Shown: piece after piece, positions 34,660-46,457 of the stretch
How positions within the stretch are numbered: position 1 is the first letter of the stretch
How the letters are laid out: each line of letters starts with the position of its first letter
NCBI GenBank assembly: GCA_963920665.1
Contig: OY987263.1
Coordinates: 37,746,547 to 37,810,546, forward strand
Direction: 5' to 3'
Source: Straminergon stramineum
Taxonomy: Eukaryota > Streptophyta > Bryopsida > Hypnales > Calliergonaceae
Length of the DNA stretch: 64,000 nucleotides
Position numbers and translations under genes: made by a program
The notes under the pieces: model-generated
The model's database searches: none
Seen by the model: the letters and a program-made list of their open reading frames with translations, nothing else
Told to the model about the DNA's origin: nothing

Positions 34660-35625
34660 AGATTAATCCCTAAATGTATTTGACTATGTTTTCACCAAAA
34701 ACACTCCAAAACTGCCAATTCTAGTACAAGTACCAAATTTTAGAAACAATACATTTTGGGACAAATGTAACCAAAGGATCTTGTAGTAGGCTAGTTTGGA
34801 AAGGTGTGGAAAAAAATTTCAAAAATTTCCACCTTGTGGATTGCAAGATATCAGCATTTGAAGTGACAAAAAGCCTTTTTGTAGCCCTGTAAAAACTAGG
34901 CAGATGCACTTCACAAGGCCATGTCATCATGAACAAATGTTCAAAATGGTTGTAACTCTTTGGATTCATTCATCAAGTCATATTGGCTACATGCTTGAAA
35001 AATTTTAGATCATTTGGAATTGTACAACATATAGGAAAAAATTAGTAAGTAGAAAGAAATAGAGAATGATTTAAAATACTAATTTGTTAATCATATATTT
35101 ATGGAATTAAAAAATGCCAATCCCAATGGTTATTATGTTATAATAAACAATCCACACCTCATGCTTTTATCTTTTTCCAAAAATATGGAAAATTGAGTTA
35201 AATAAAGGTCTTCAAAGTTTATTTTAGAATAGAGATTCCATTACCCCCACAAACTACCTACAATTAAAACCCTTTATAACTTTCATCTCATAAATCAAAA
35301 TGGAATGATTCAAAGCTTTCCACTTATATATAAATCTAGAAAACCCATTTTGAATTTCTATTTTTTTTAAAAGTGATTTTTAAAGAAGTTTTTTTTGCTA
35401 CATGGGCTGCCCACCGAGCAATGAAAACTACATATCATACAATAACCTTTTTAACCATGTATTCAAAAGTTATGAAAATTGTTGGGCCTTAAAGCTACTC
35501 CTCAAATACATGTTGTATGAAAATTTCAAAGAAAAAAAATAGAAATTCCATTAGTAGTGACTAGTGAGCTACCCTAAATTGCTATGTTGCCAAAAAACAC
35601 CATTTGGTTGTTTAGAGGTTAAGAG
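34660..35625. repeat. Dispersed AT-rich repeat, block d (full-length relative of 4530-5460)
   Basis: Collinear with 4530-5460 and with 9405-9715 at its end. It is immediately followed by retroelement sequence. Confidence 0.75.
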
Positions 35626-35785
35626 AATCTTGCATATTGGGGATCACTTTAGGCACTTAGTAGAAAGATTCATTGCTTGGAAGGCACAATGGACCACGCT
35701 TAGATACCCAAAGGTAGCATTCACTTAGCCAAAACCCAGAACGTGGTTGTGTTCACAATTTACCAAGGGTGGGTAAATTGGTGCT

Positions 35786-36300
35786 TATATGTATCGGTTT
35801 AGTATTCAAGCATCTCTAGCTTCTTTTTCACCCTATTATTTATTGTTTGGGCGCCATCTAGTTTTACCAATGGCTATCAAACAAGATGCAAATAAGATAT
35901 TATATAACATGAATGATCCCAACATGTGGACACGTGTATGCGAGCAACGTGTGGATATGTATAAGAGGGTGATGCCAATGGCTTTGGAGAACCTTTCTAT
36001 TTCACAACATAGAGAAATTATGCATTATGCCACAATACGAGGAGGGGGCTATTAGCCTCAAGTGTGATGTTTTTTACTTTGAGACTATGTCTATTTGTAG
36101 GAGACAACGCCAACTACACTCAACATGACTACATGGCATATTATTCTACAAGTGCATGAGGTGATCAAGTCAAGACTATTGCTCTTGGAAGGTCATGATG
36201 GCAAGACTTAGAAAGATCACACATGCAATTGTGAGCCATGTCACTTGCCACACATTGATGGCAAGATTGATACTAGTAGTTCACGGATTTCAGCTAGCCT
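35786..36300 (+). pseudogene. Second Ty3/gypsy relic: integrase C-terminal part
   Basis: Related to 29513-29724 and extending beyond it (RFSIQASLASFSPYYLLFG, then ENLSISQHREIMHYATIRGG). After stops there is a C-terminal tail ending in CEPCHLPHIDGK. It overlaps the same integrase part as the first relic, so it is a separate copy and not the missing end of it. The upstream sequence 35626-35785 is unassigned, as is 36300-36590. Confidence 0.8.
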
Positions 36301-36589
36301 AAAATGTATGTTGTGTGGAAGTGCCAAGTGCACTTACACTATGGTGTTGTGGGATATTTGTTCCATTGGGTGGCACACAAATTTTTTGACTTTGCCATTG
36401 TAAGAGATATTTTTATTATTCTTACTAAAACAAACCCAAAACTAGGATTTGAACACTAGGAGGTAATTTAATCCCTATCGGAATGAATGTAATTCTACTG
36501 AGCCTACCCAATTGCAAGATAGAAAATTTATAAACTTAATACTCATATTAATAGTTAAAGGTATAGGATTTCTTATCAAAACACAATCG

Positions 36590-37770
36590 GTTCCAATCTT
36601 CTAGCTTCTGCTCCAATCCCCGTTGCAATTGATTCTCAAACTCAATTCTTATTCTCGAATTTCTCCACGTTACTACCGTCTTTCTTCACTCTCCCAATTG
36701 GATCTTCAATCTTCTTCATCACAACTTTCTCCTTGATTTCACACTCCATTGTTATGTTATTCAAGTTTTGACAATATTGACACTTCTTTATTTTCTTCTT
36801 ACCTTCCTCTTTATCCATTTTTATTTTATTTTTATTTGTTTTGTTTTTCTATTTATATTAATTTTTAATTTTTAATTCTCTATTATATATTTATTTTAGA
36901 ACAGCATCTCTTAATTTCCCCAATTGGTATCGATACTGTAATCATCCGATTGGGATGGTACACACTGTCACAACAAACCAATCCCACGATTCTCTCGTCT
37001 CTACAAACAATTCCAATCGGGTTCTTAAATTATTAAAATTCCCAATCAATTACACTGTCACAATTTCCATTAATTTCTCATTGGATTTTCTCCAAATGAT
37101 TTTCACTCAAAATCTTCACTTCCACTCAAACACACAGTTTTATTTTTCCAATTGATTCTGTCCTCATTTCAGATCATTTCTGAATCCAATTGTTCACTCC
37201 ATCACGTTTTTATTTCACCATAAATTCTCACAATTTCTTCCCATTGATATTCTCACATACACAACATACATGCTTAATGTATTTTCTTTTCCTTTCCAAT
37301 CACACACAATTCCCAATCGTTCTCACTCACACACAAATACAATTCAAGGTCACAACACTGTCTCAACTTCTCCAATCGGCTTTACACACATTCACTCATT
37401 TGCATTTTACACAATTGATTTAAATACACAAGAACACATCACACACACACTCCATCTCACAAACAAATTACACATGGACAATTGTAAACTTTCCACTGTA
37501 TTCAAAGAAAGACAAAATTACAAAATCCCCAATTGTTTTACTTCCGATGGGAAGGAGTCTCCTACTGCACTTGAGGTCAACTCCCCACCGATTGGAAATT
37601 CACAGCCTAAGTACCAGCCACACCACTGTAACTACCGATCGTTCACAACTTCCCAGATCTCCTACTAGCCGAACCCAATCCCAATTGGTAACTACTACTA
37701 GTAAGCATCTAAACTGTACTACCGCTTGATAAAATGTACTTTTAACCCTTCAAAACCACCAATTGAATAA
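36590..37770. repeat. CCAAT/ATTGG-rich, pyrimidine-rich region
   Basis: About twenty occurrences of CCAAT(T/C) or its inverse lie in 1.2 kb, often as the palindrome CCAATTGG or as CCAATCGG (for example near 36695, 36920, 36950, 37010, 37375, 37530, 37590 and 37680). The plus strand is C/T-rich with many cacaca and ttctc stretches. Open frames of up to 132 codons (37270-37668) are composition-driven and have no recognisable domain. Confidence 0.55.
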
Positions 37771-37799
37771 AATAAAAAATGAAAGTCAGACTACAACCA

Positions 37800-38250
37800 T
37801 TGCAAGAAATTTTGGCGGGTCGGTGGGTTTGTCCCAAGTGTGTGTCGAGGGGTGGACAAGCATCTTCATCTTTGTAGGGTTTTCTATTGGATACTTGTTA
37901 TTTTTTCAGAGAAGGCTATTGAATTTGCCAATGTGAAAGAGGCTTTGACACCGACGAAGGGGGCAAGTAAAGGAGTGGTTGTAAACCCACTTACTACACC
38001 TAGTATACTCATATGTAATGGGTGTTTATTTTCTTTGCTATGCTATGGATATCACCAATGTTTAGTGCTTATGGTGATAGGATGTTTTTTGCATTTCTAT
38101 CATTGTTGGTAGAGTTTTACTGTGATTGTGACATTCGTCACAAGTCAAGAGGCATTTTCCTTGTAACCACAATATCCACCATTGGTCAAGAGCTATTGAG
38201 TCTTGGTGGAGTTACATTGCTAGCCAATTACAGGGCTCACTGTTGACTTA
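37800..38250 (+). other. Possible decayed coding fragment of unknown origin
   Basis: Two overlapping open frames (37840-38112, 90 codons; 38022-38246, 74 codons) encode hydrophobic stretches (CRVFYWILVIFSEKA; FAMLWISPMFSAYGDRMFFA). The base composition is less AT-rich than the surroundings. I recognise no family; it may be a fragment of a membrane protein gene. Confidence 0.25.
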
Positions 38251-38269
38251 TGACCTGCTATTTCTCATG

Positions 38270-38790
38270 TTGGTACAATGTATTTGTGCACAACAATTAC
38301 AATAATTGACAGATAATTTTTATGTTGACATTTAGTCTTTGTAATACTAGTAATATTATGAGAAATTAGTATTGGAGTTTGTAATTAGTATAGAATACAC
38401 TAAATATTACTTAATAGTGTAATTGGATGATGAATAAAAAAAGTGGTACAATCTCAATTGTTTCAAATCTACTTCAATCATTGTGAAAGTTTGAACCTAG
38501 CTACCTAAAACTACACAAGCCTATCTCCCAACTACTCCTATGACTTGTATATGAAGTAGTCACATGGTACAAAATCACATACAATATGAACCTTTAGAAG
38601 GCCCCAAAATTATTTTCATTCTCTAATATACTCAAACTTTGCTTGGGATGCTATAGATATTTCTCTCATGAATACTATTAGATTGAATCTTGTAGTTGAA
38701 CAATTCAACAATACAACATTTAACCTCTAAAATTCCTTGCAACCGCATTGTAGTTTTTGAGGTTTTGATTAGTTGTTGTGGTTTTACTTT
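38270..38790. repeat. Dispersed repeat, left part, related to 3040-3540
   Basis: It starts with the right half of the CACTA-like MITE (terminal TAATAGTG at 38412-38419 intact) and continues collinear with 3167-3540. It is interrupted at 38791 by a CACTA-like element. Confidence 0.75.
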
Positions 38791-40645
38791 CACTAGAAGA
38801 AAAATGTATTTGCCACAACTAGCTAAAATGCAACTAAGTGTCCTATACAACTATCATATGATTGTAGCCTTCTCTATTTGTAACAAATCCTTACATCATT
38901 ATTTTGCATTAATAATACAATGTTTTAGTTGCAAAGTAATTTTAGAATGAAGTGAATACATTGTTTTAGTTCCAAAGCAGTTATAAGAAGAATTGTAGGG
39001 TTGAGTGATTGCAAGAAACACTTCACCTTTTGGGCTCAAAAATGCGATTTCTAGCCGTAGGATTGGTAGTACTACAGACTGATATCAATTCTGCATATCA
39101 CCATGCACCTGCGAATCTCAACCGTCGATTTGGGGTGCTTGTAGATCTAAACCATTGATTCAGTACTATATAATACTATGAATTACTATAGAATCCATTG
39201 GGAGCAAAAAATAGCAAAAAAGGGGTCTATGGACCTTTTCATTTTTAGTAATTCAAAAAAAATTGAAAAAAATTCCCATAAGAAAATCTTTTTTGTAGAC
39301 AAGCTAGCTCTCACATTGCACCAAAAATTTCTTCAAGGAAATTTTCTCTTGCCTGAAAAATGCACGAGACAATGGTCACTTTGGCCCCATGTAGACACCT
39401 CATACAAAGGTGTTTTGCAAAAAACTCTATGTCTATCATTAGAATGTAAATACACCTCCAACTTCTCCAATTTGTGTCTTCCAGTTCACATTTTGGGGTT
39501 CAACATTGGACCAAAAAACCCTAAAATGGTCAAGGTATACACCCAATCAGGGGCACCTTAAAAATAGTAAATTCAATTTTTTTTAAAACAAAAAATTAGA
39601 GAATGTATAAAACTTTTATGTGTACCTTCATTCAAAATTTCAAGACAAATATACTTACGATGCAAAAGTTATGACCAAAAAAACACATATCTAAGGGCAA
39701 GGGGACAAAAAATAGGACAAGTGTTTCTTGCAATCACCCAATTATGAGAGTTGTAATAGTGTTCAATTAGAATAAATGTGGATTATTTTCCATATAATAT
39801 TCATCACAGTTGTCAATGTGGACAAGTCTACGCTCTATGGAATCCACTATGTCTATCTATAGTACCAAAAACTACTAGTGAATGACTACGATTGTAAAAT
39901 GACGATAATTGTTTCCTAGTCATTTCCTAGTTATTTCCTAGTTGTATCATAGTCATTTTGTAGTCAATTTTTTGTTGTTTCTAAAGTCATTTCCCAATTG
40001 TCTTATATCAATTGTACTGTATCAATTGTTAAGAGTACCATTTGATTGGACATATAAGATTTGTAAGTTGTTGCAGCCAAAGGTAATGAATTCTATTCAT
40101 AGAATTCTAATATTTTTTTGTTTTATAGATTTCTACAATTTGTAGATTTTTATATTCTATAAAAATTCTAAAAATATGTAAAATTAATTTTTTTTTAAAA
40201 CCTATGAAATTTTAAAATTTCCTAAAACAGTGAAATCTATTAAATGTTAGTATTCAGATTTTTTTAATTTAAAAAAAAATTAAACCTAAAATCCACAAAT
40301 CTTTGAGATTAAAATTTCATAATCTACAAATCTACAAGTCATAGACAAGTCACAAATGAGTCTCAAACAAGTTATACATTAGTTGCAAATGAGTTGCCAA
40401 CAAGTTGCACAACTCATCAATTGAGTGATTGACCTTACGTGGCACCAAATACCACATAAGCAACCATGTAAAAAAAGTTCATTGATAAAGTTCCAAATAG
40501 TTTGTTATCACTTGTGACTACAATCTTTCATATGACTTGTCCACTACGACTGAAGGCTCCAAATTAGCACCAGTTGCAAAATGTCCTATGCAACTCAAAA
40601 CCAATTGCTTATTGCAGTTGCAAAAAAACTCATTTTCTTCTATTA
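38791..40645. mobile_element. Non-autonomous CACTA-like element, CACTAGAAG family, about 1.85 kb
   Basis: The left end is CACTAGAAGAAAAATG. The right end is CATTTTCTTCTATTA, an inverted repeat with a decayed TAGTG terminus. The interior resembles 27038-28221 (for example 'tgtaaaatgac.ata.ttgtttc' and repeated tagtcatttcctag motifs). The related locus at about 3540 lacks it, giving an empty site. It contains a nested TIR element at 39001-39742. There are no transposase ORFs. Confidence 0.75.
39001..39742. mobile_element. Nested TIR element, about 740 bp, unknown superfamily
   Basis: The left end TTGAGTGATTGCAAGAAACA and the right end TGTTTCTTGCAATCACCCAA are inverted copies over about 22 bp with one mismatch. 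The flanking octamers match at only half their positions, so the target duplication and superfamily stay open (hAT is one option). The open frame at 39178-39561 (127 codons) has no recognisable domain and probably is not a gene. Confidence 0.65.
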
Positions 40646-40950
40646 CTTATACATGCAATTTATATTTTTGGATGCACATTTTTTATGCAAATCCAAAAAC
40701 ATAATTTGATTACACATGCATGTTTTGAATGCATTTTCTATAAATTTGTAAGTGATTTGATTTCAAAAATTCCATTCTTGTAATTATTGAAGGACTTGTG
40801 AGCAATTGCCATATGAGGAATTGGGGATCTTCTTCATTGAGGGTAATGGCTTGAAAAATCATGTTTTAGACCATAAAATTTTTGTTTTGGAACTTCTTCT
40901 CAATTTATTTCTTATCATCATTTTTTGTTGTTACAATGCAACACTTCATT
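40646..40950. repeat. Dispersed repeat, right part, related to 3541-3870
   Basis: Resumes the similarity to the upstream repeat of copy 1 after the CACTA-like insertion. It fades after 'ttgttgttacaatgcaac'. The next 400 bp (40960-41370) are not similar to the equivalent place before copy 1. Confidence 0.7.
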
Positions 40951-41616
40951 GTTTTATTTCTTGTCTTTTTATAAATTTAGAAAGGAAAATTTCAAAATTT
41001 ATTCTAAATTCGATTACAAGCAAAAGACTATCATTTTTTCAGTAAAATTTTTCAGGAATGGATTTCAAATGAGGTTCTCTTCATATAGTGATTTTTTTTT
41101 AAAATTATGTTTTTAACATCTATGACCTCATTTTGGCAAATCCAGTTTTGAACTAGAGTCAATGCAATTTGGAGTGGTCAACCACTTGACATACTTCCAC
41201 ATTGGTAATTTTAGAAAAATATGTACATTAGTAACACCAAATCCAACATTCCGATAGGACAACAACTTGATAAGGTATCTCCACAAATTAAAATAACTTT
41301 CATCCAAATAGTAAGAAACAAGAAACTTCAGTTTCAATTTGTTCATCGTCCAAAAAAAAGACATGGGAGCACTTAGGGGATAAATTACAACAGGGTTAAA
41401 TTCTACCAATTTCCACAACTGACTAGTTCTGTACTCTTACTAGTAACTACTGTAAGAGGATAAATCAGTGTAGCTTTATGCTAGAGATTGAGAAATTGAC
41501 GTGAGCGTGGCACACTCCAGAACCATACTCTCGAAAAGACTACTGTCCGCAACTGAAGGTCACGAAGGTGAAACATTCATCCAAATTCCCAAATCATTCA
41601 TCCAAACCGGAGCCCT

Positions 41617-41640
41617 CCTCTCTCTCTCTCTCTCTCTCTT
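41617..41640 (+). repeat. (CT)n microsatellite in the leader of NDUFV1 copy 2
   Basis: Same position relative to the ATG and same length as at 5734-5757. Confidence 0.9.
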
Positions 41641-41720
41641 CGTCACCGCGCTTTGGCTTCTCCTTCATTCCCTGTCCACTCTGCTTTTGTACAGTATTTG
41701 TGTTTTCTGGTGTTGCAGCA

Positions 41721-44307
41721 ATGGCCGCAGCTCGCGGACTGTCCCGCACGGCGTTGCGAGGGCTAATAAGAACTCCTCCTCCATCATGTATCCGCGCGAT
41801 GAGCGAGAAGGCGACCTCCGGTCCCCAAGCCTCCTCTCCCCCTCCCCCTCCTCCTCCCACTGAAAAGACGCACTTCGGCAACCTCACGGACGCCGACCGC
41901 ATCTTCACCAACCTCTACGGCATCCACGACCCCTTCCTCACGGGCGCCAAGAAGCGCGGGGACTGGCACCGCACGAAGGATCTGGTGCTTAAGGGGACGG
42001 ACTGGATCGTGAACGAGATGAAGAAGTCGGGGTTACGAGGACGGGGAGGAGCGGGCTTTCCATCTGGGTTGAAGTGGTCGTTCATGCCGAAAGTGTCGGA
42101 TGGACGCCCTTCGTATTTGGTGGTGAATGCGGATGAGAGTGAGCCGGGGACGTGTAAGGATCGGGAGATCATGAGGCATGACCCGCACAAGCTGCTGGAG
42201 GGGTGCTTGATTGCAGGGGTGGGCATGCGGGCGAGGGCGGCGTACATTTATATAAGGGGGGAGTATGTCAATGAGAGGCTGAATTTGGAGAGAGCGCTGC
42301 GGGAATGTTACAAGGAAGGTAAATTCGGGGGGGATTTGGATTTGCTGTTCCGCTCGCGCTTGGAACCCTAATTTGAGGTTTGATCTTCCGGGGTGGACGT
42401 TAGGTGGAAGCACTGCTGATGTGGTGAATGTTGTGAGCGGTGAATTCGATGAGTTGTAGTAGAGTTTTGAGGAATTATAATTTGAGAGATTTATGTAATG
42501 GTATCTACATTTGGGGAGAGTTTATCAATGAGAGGTTGGATATGCAAAAGTCCTTCGTGAATGCTGCAAGAAAGGTCAATTCGAGTTGATTAGAGTTTTG
42601 GCTCGCAGTCGAAACCCTAATTTGGAGATATGATCGACTGGTGCTTCGGATGGAAGTACTGCTGATGTGATGAATGTGTTCCTGGCAGTGATTTCGGGGG
42701 TTTCAGCGTCTTTCAGTTGTAGAAAATGAAGTATGAACCCCTAAACGATGGAGAAGCCCAAATTGAGCTCTGCACTGATTCTGGTGATCTAGAATTTGGC
42801 CCCATGTGAGCTATATCTTTCACAATAAGATCAATCGAATTGGTCAATTTCAAACCAGAAATCCTAGGTCTCCTAGGGTTTAGTGATACAGAATCTGCGA
42901 GACGGTAGTACGATCGTCGGGTTGAGATTTTGGGGAACGCAATTAGGGTTTTATTAATCGGCTCCCGATTTGTATGACGTTATCAGGTTTGCTCGGGAAG
43001 AACGCGTGTGGATCTGGGTACGATTTTGACGTGTACGTTCATTACGGAGCCGGTGCATATATCTGCGGCGAAGAGACCGCCCTTCTGGAGAGTCTGGAGG
43101 GTAAGCAAGGCAAGCCTCGTCTGAAACCTCCATTTCCTGCTAATGCCGGTCTTTACGGCTGCCCAACCACTGTGACGAACGTGGAGACCGTCGCTGTGTC
43201 GCCGACAATTCTGCGAAGGGGGCCTGAGTGGTTTGCGAGTTTTGGGAGAAAGAACAACTCAGGGACGAAGCTCTTTTGTGTCTCTGGGCATGTGAACAAG
43301 CCGTGCACAGTGGAAGAGGAAATGAGTATTCCATTGAAGGAGCTTATTGAACGACATTGTGGAGGCGTGAGGGGAGGCTGGGACAATCTCCTGGCTATCA
43401 TCCCTGGAGGATCGTCTGTGCCTCTTCTTCCCAAGAACATCTGTGATGATGTGATTATGGATTTTGATGCCTTGAAGGCGGTTCAATCAGGTCAGTTCCC
43501 GCTTTAGAACAAACGTCCTCTGTGGATATTATACTGGTGTAGACGTTAGAGTAACTTCTGTTTGGGCATTTGTGCATATAACTTAAGGATGGGTTTCTGA
43601 TGTTAACAGCCATTTTTGGCAAGGATAAACTCATGGAGAATTGCATACGTGCCATTCTTGCTATTCATGAAAGTGATGATCCGTGTTGTTTTAGATCCTT
43701 GTCGTAATTGATTAACCCTCTCGAATGTTTTTGATTGAATTCTAGGTCTTGGTACTGCTGCTGTGATTGTGATGGACAAATCTACTGATGTTGTGGATGC
43801 TATTGCTCGCCTGGCCTACTTCTACAAACATGAAAGTTGTGGACAGTGCACTCCTTGCCGAGAGGGCTCTCCCTGGTTGTGGACTATGATGGAGAGACTG
43901 AAGGTTGGAAATGCAAAGCTGGAAGAAATCGACATGCTGCAGGTAACTATTCCTTGTGTATTCTGCTATATAAGGAGGAGAATGATTACAGGTTTTTTTA
44001 TTTTCCTCATCGTCACTGTGAACTGAATCAATGTTAGTGAAATAGTGAATCATGGTACGTCTACCCTGTCCATGTTGAGTTACTGTTTGAAAGAATTAAC
44101 CTAATGGAATCCTTGGTGTGGTTTTAAAAAAATAAAACCAAACAGGAAATCACAAAGCAGATTGAGGGTCACACGATTTGTGCATTGGGAGACGCTGCTG
44201 CATGGCCTGTGCAAGGCTTAATCCGACATTTTAGACCGGAGCTCGAACGCCGGATATTGGAGCGAGCGGCACAGGAGAATGAAGGCTTGAGAGTAGCTCA
44301 TGGTTGA
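41721..44307 (+). CDS. NDUFV1 (CI51): NADH dehydrogenase (ubiquinone) flavoprotein 1, complex I 51-kDa subunit, copy 2
   Basis: Exons 41721-42318, 42987-43490, 43746-43942 and 44146-44307 give the same 486-residue protein as copy 1, with all cofactor motifs and splice sites intact. The shared upstream sequence is only about 322 bp (41399-41720). Beyond it the flank differs from copy 1 and lacks the TATA-like motif seen at 5479-5500. If real, the plant has two genes for one catalytic complex I subunit, and their expression may differ through the distal promoter only. Confidence 0.95.
42502..42688 (+). pseudogene. Decayed exon 1 duplicate in intron 1 of NDUFV1 copy 2
   Basis: Same relic as at 6619-6805. 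Its presence in both copies shows that the exon duplication is older than the 36-kb duplication. Confidence 0.8.
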
Positions 44308-45287
44308 GGGGTTCAAATTTTTGGAGGAGCACCAAGTGGCCAAGGAAAAGTCAGTTATGGTCCTCACGGAATTGCTGCGCGGAGAATGTTCATTGTCAAC
44401 AAACTCCCATCATACTGGTGATCTTTCTGGTTTGTTTACTAGTCTTCTGTACTGGCTATTGGTCAGTCATTCACAGCAATATATTGACGTAGCCATTCAA
44501 ATGAGAACCCGTGATATGGTGCTCACAGCAGGGGACATTAGTCGGTCTTGGTCATCGGCATCATAGGAAATGATAAGAACTGTAATTCAGTATTGCCTCT
44601 GGGGTGTGTTGATTCTAACCCCATTGGTTGTGTAAACGTTTATGGGAACTGAAAGAAATAACTCCATTTCTCCTAGGAATTGGCGTGTCGAATCCCAAAT
44701 GGGTAGATATTGACCAAGAGGACGTAGACTGCGTATGCACCTGTTTAGGTGTTTGATTTTAGGTCATTTACCAATTACACTTTTGAACCTCCTGAATATT
44801 TGTATTTGGTTCTAAGTAACGCATTCTTTGGTATGTGGGAATTTTCTTTCCTTCGCTTACAATACTATTTGACCACTTCCATAATGAGAATTATGTGAAG
44901 GTTCAGTATCTCTATTTTTAGCACTGAATTTACGAAGCACACTCAAAAGAATCTCGCGAAGCCTCTATGGTGGTGTCGAGAGTGTGGTTGTATGATGAAG
45001 ACTTTGTTCTGAGCCTCCACATTGTTCAGCTTTTACGATTGTTGATGCGGAATTTCTTCAAAAATCATGGTAATTTGAAATCCTCACGTACAAGTTTGAA
45101 AGTTTTATGACTTACTGGTGGAAGACATGTGGTTTTATCTATGAAAAATAAAATAGAATGATTATCACTCACATTTAGGTGCAATATAGAGGGAAACATT
45201 GGGAATGGATATTGTGGAAGATTACATGGTTATAGGCTGTCCTTCTAGGGTTAATTACGACTCATGATCAAATATGGAAAATTCTAT
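44308..45287 (+). other. NDUFV1 copy 2 3' UTR and flank
   Basis: Identical to 8425-9404; no further gene seen. Confidence 0.5.
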
Positions 45288-46457
45288 TTTTAGTCCTTGG
45301 ATTGGTATTTTGGTATTTCTACAACATGTGAAAATCAATTTCAATTTTTTATTTTATAAAAACATGATTTCTAAGGATTTTTTGGGGGTGCTTAGGCTAC
45401 TTGCCCAACAATGAAAATGACATCATACAAAAACTTTTGAACCATGTAATTAGAAGTTATGAAAATTGTTGGGCCTTAAAGCTATTCCTTGAGTACATAT
45501 TGTGTGAAAATTTCTAAAAAAAAGAATAAAAACTCCATTTGTAGTGAGTTGCCCAAAATTGCTATGTTGCCAAAAAATGTAGGTTATGCATTTTGGGATT
45601 AAGAGATTAATTAAGAGATTGTACATTTTGTTGATACTAGTATAGAGATAGTATGGCATCTATTGTTGCCTAACTTTTGATGGGCCAACATGTGGCAAAT
45701 TTGATATTATTGGTGAAATTGAGGTAGTGATTCATAAAATCATTGTTAAACTTGCCATCACAATGTACCACAATTGGACTTTTAGGGGACTTCAATGTAT
45801 GGCTGGTACAGAATGTATGTTTTAGGTGGATATACATCCTCTTCATATGCTTTCTAATGGTTTCAAAATATATTGGTCAATCCAATTGTTACAATCTTGG
45901 TGTGGCAAATTATACAAATATAGACATGTAAAATGTATGTTCAACAATAACTATCATTGCATCATTGTTCCAAATGTGACACCCACATTTAGAAAAAAAA
46001 GCTACAAAAAATATAATTTCTAAATTTGAAATAATAGTGATAGTGAATCATAGACACTATAACATCTAGATATTGATGGCACAAGGTGTAAACATTTTGA
46101 ACATGAGAGTGTAGTGTTGATTTTGAAACACCAAATTTCCTAATTTGAAATTTCACAACTTATTCATGTGATGTTCAAATAGTGCTTGCAATTGTGTATT
46201 AGAGTCCCCATTCACTTGCCAATAAGAGCCAATAAAAATATTATTTGTTTAATAAGAAATAAATATGCCCAATTACTACTACACTAATAATGGTATTTAG
46301 TGATATGTGACATGTAGTATTATCTATTTCACCTAATTCATTTTAATTCTCATTTTGTTGGCAAATAGTGATAAAGATGATGTTTAGTGTTGGTAACAGT
46401 AGTGGCATTTTTGATATTTTATGCACTATATGTCAACATGAGCACTACTAAAAATTA
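45288..46457. repeat. Dispersed repeat, d-then-a order, second copy
   Basis: Second copy of 9405-10574. Confidence 0.75.

Noticed and set aside
29513..36300. One gypsy element interrupted between 29724 and 35786
   Set aside because: The two integrase pieces overlap over about 200 bp of the same domain, so they come from separate copies.
37190..37668. ORFs of 77 and 132 codons in the CCAAT-rich region
   Set aside because: The amino-acid content follows the low-complexity C/A/T composition and there is no domain.
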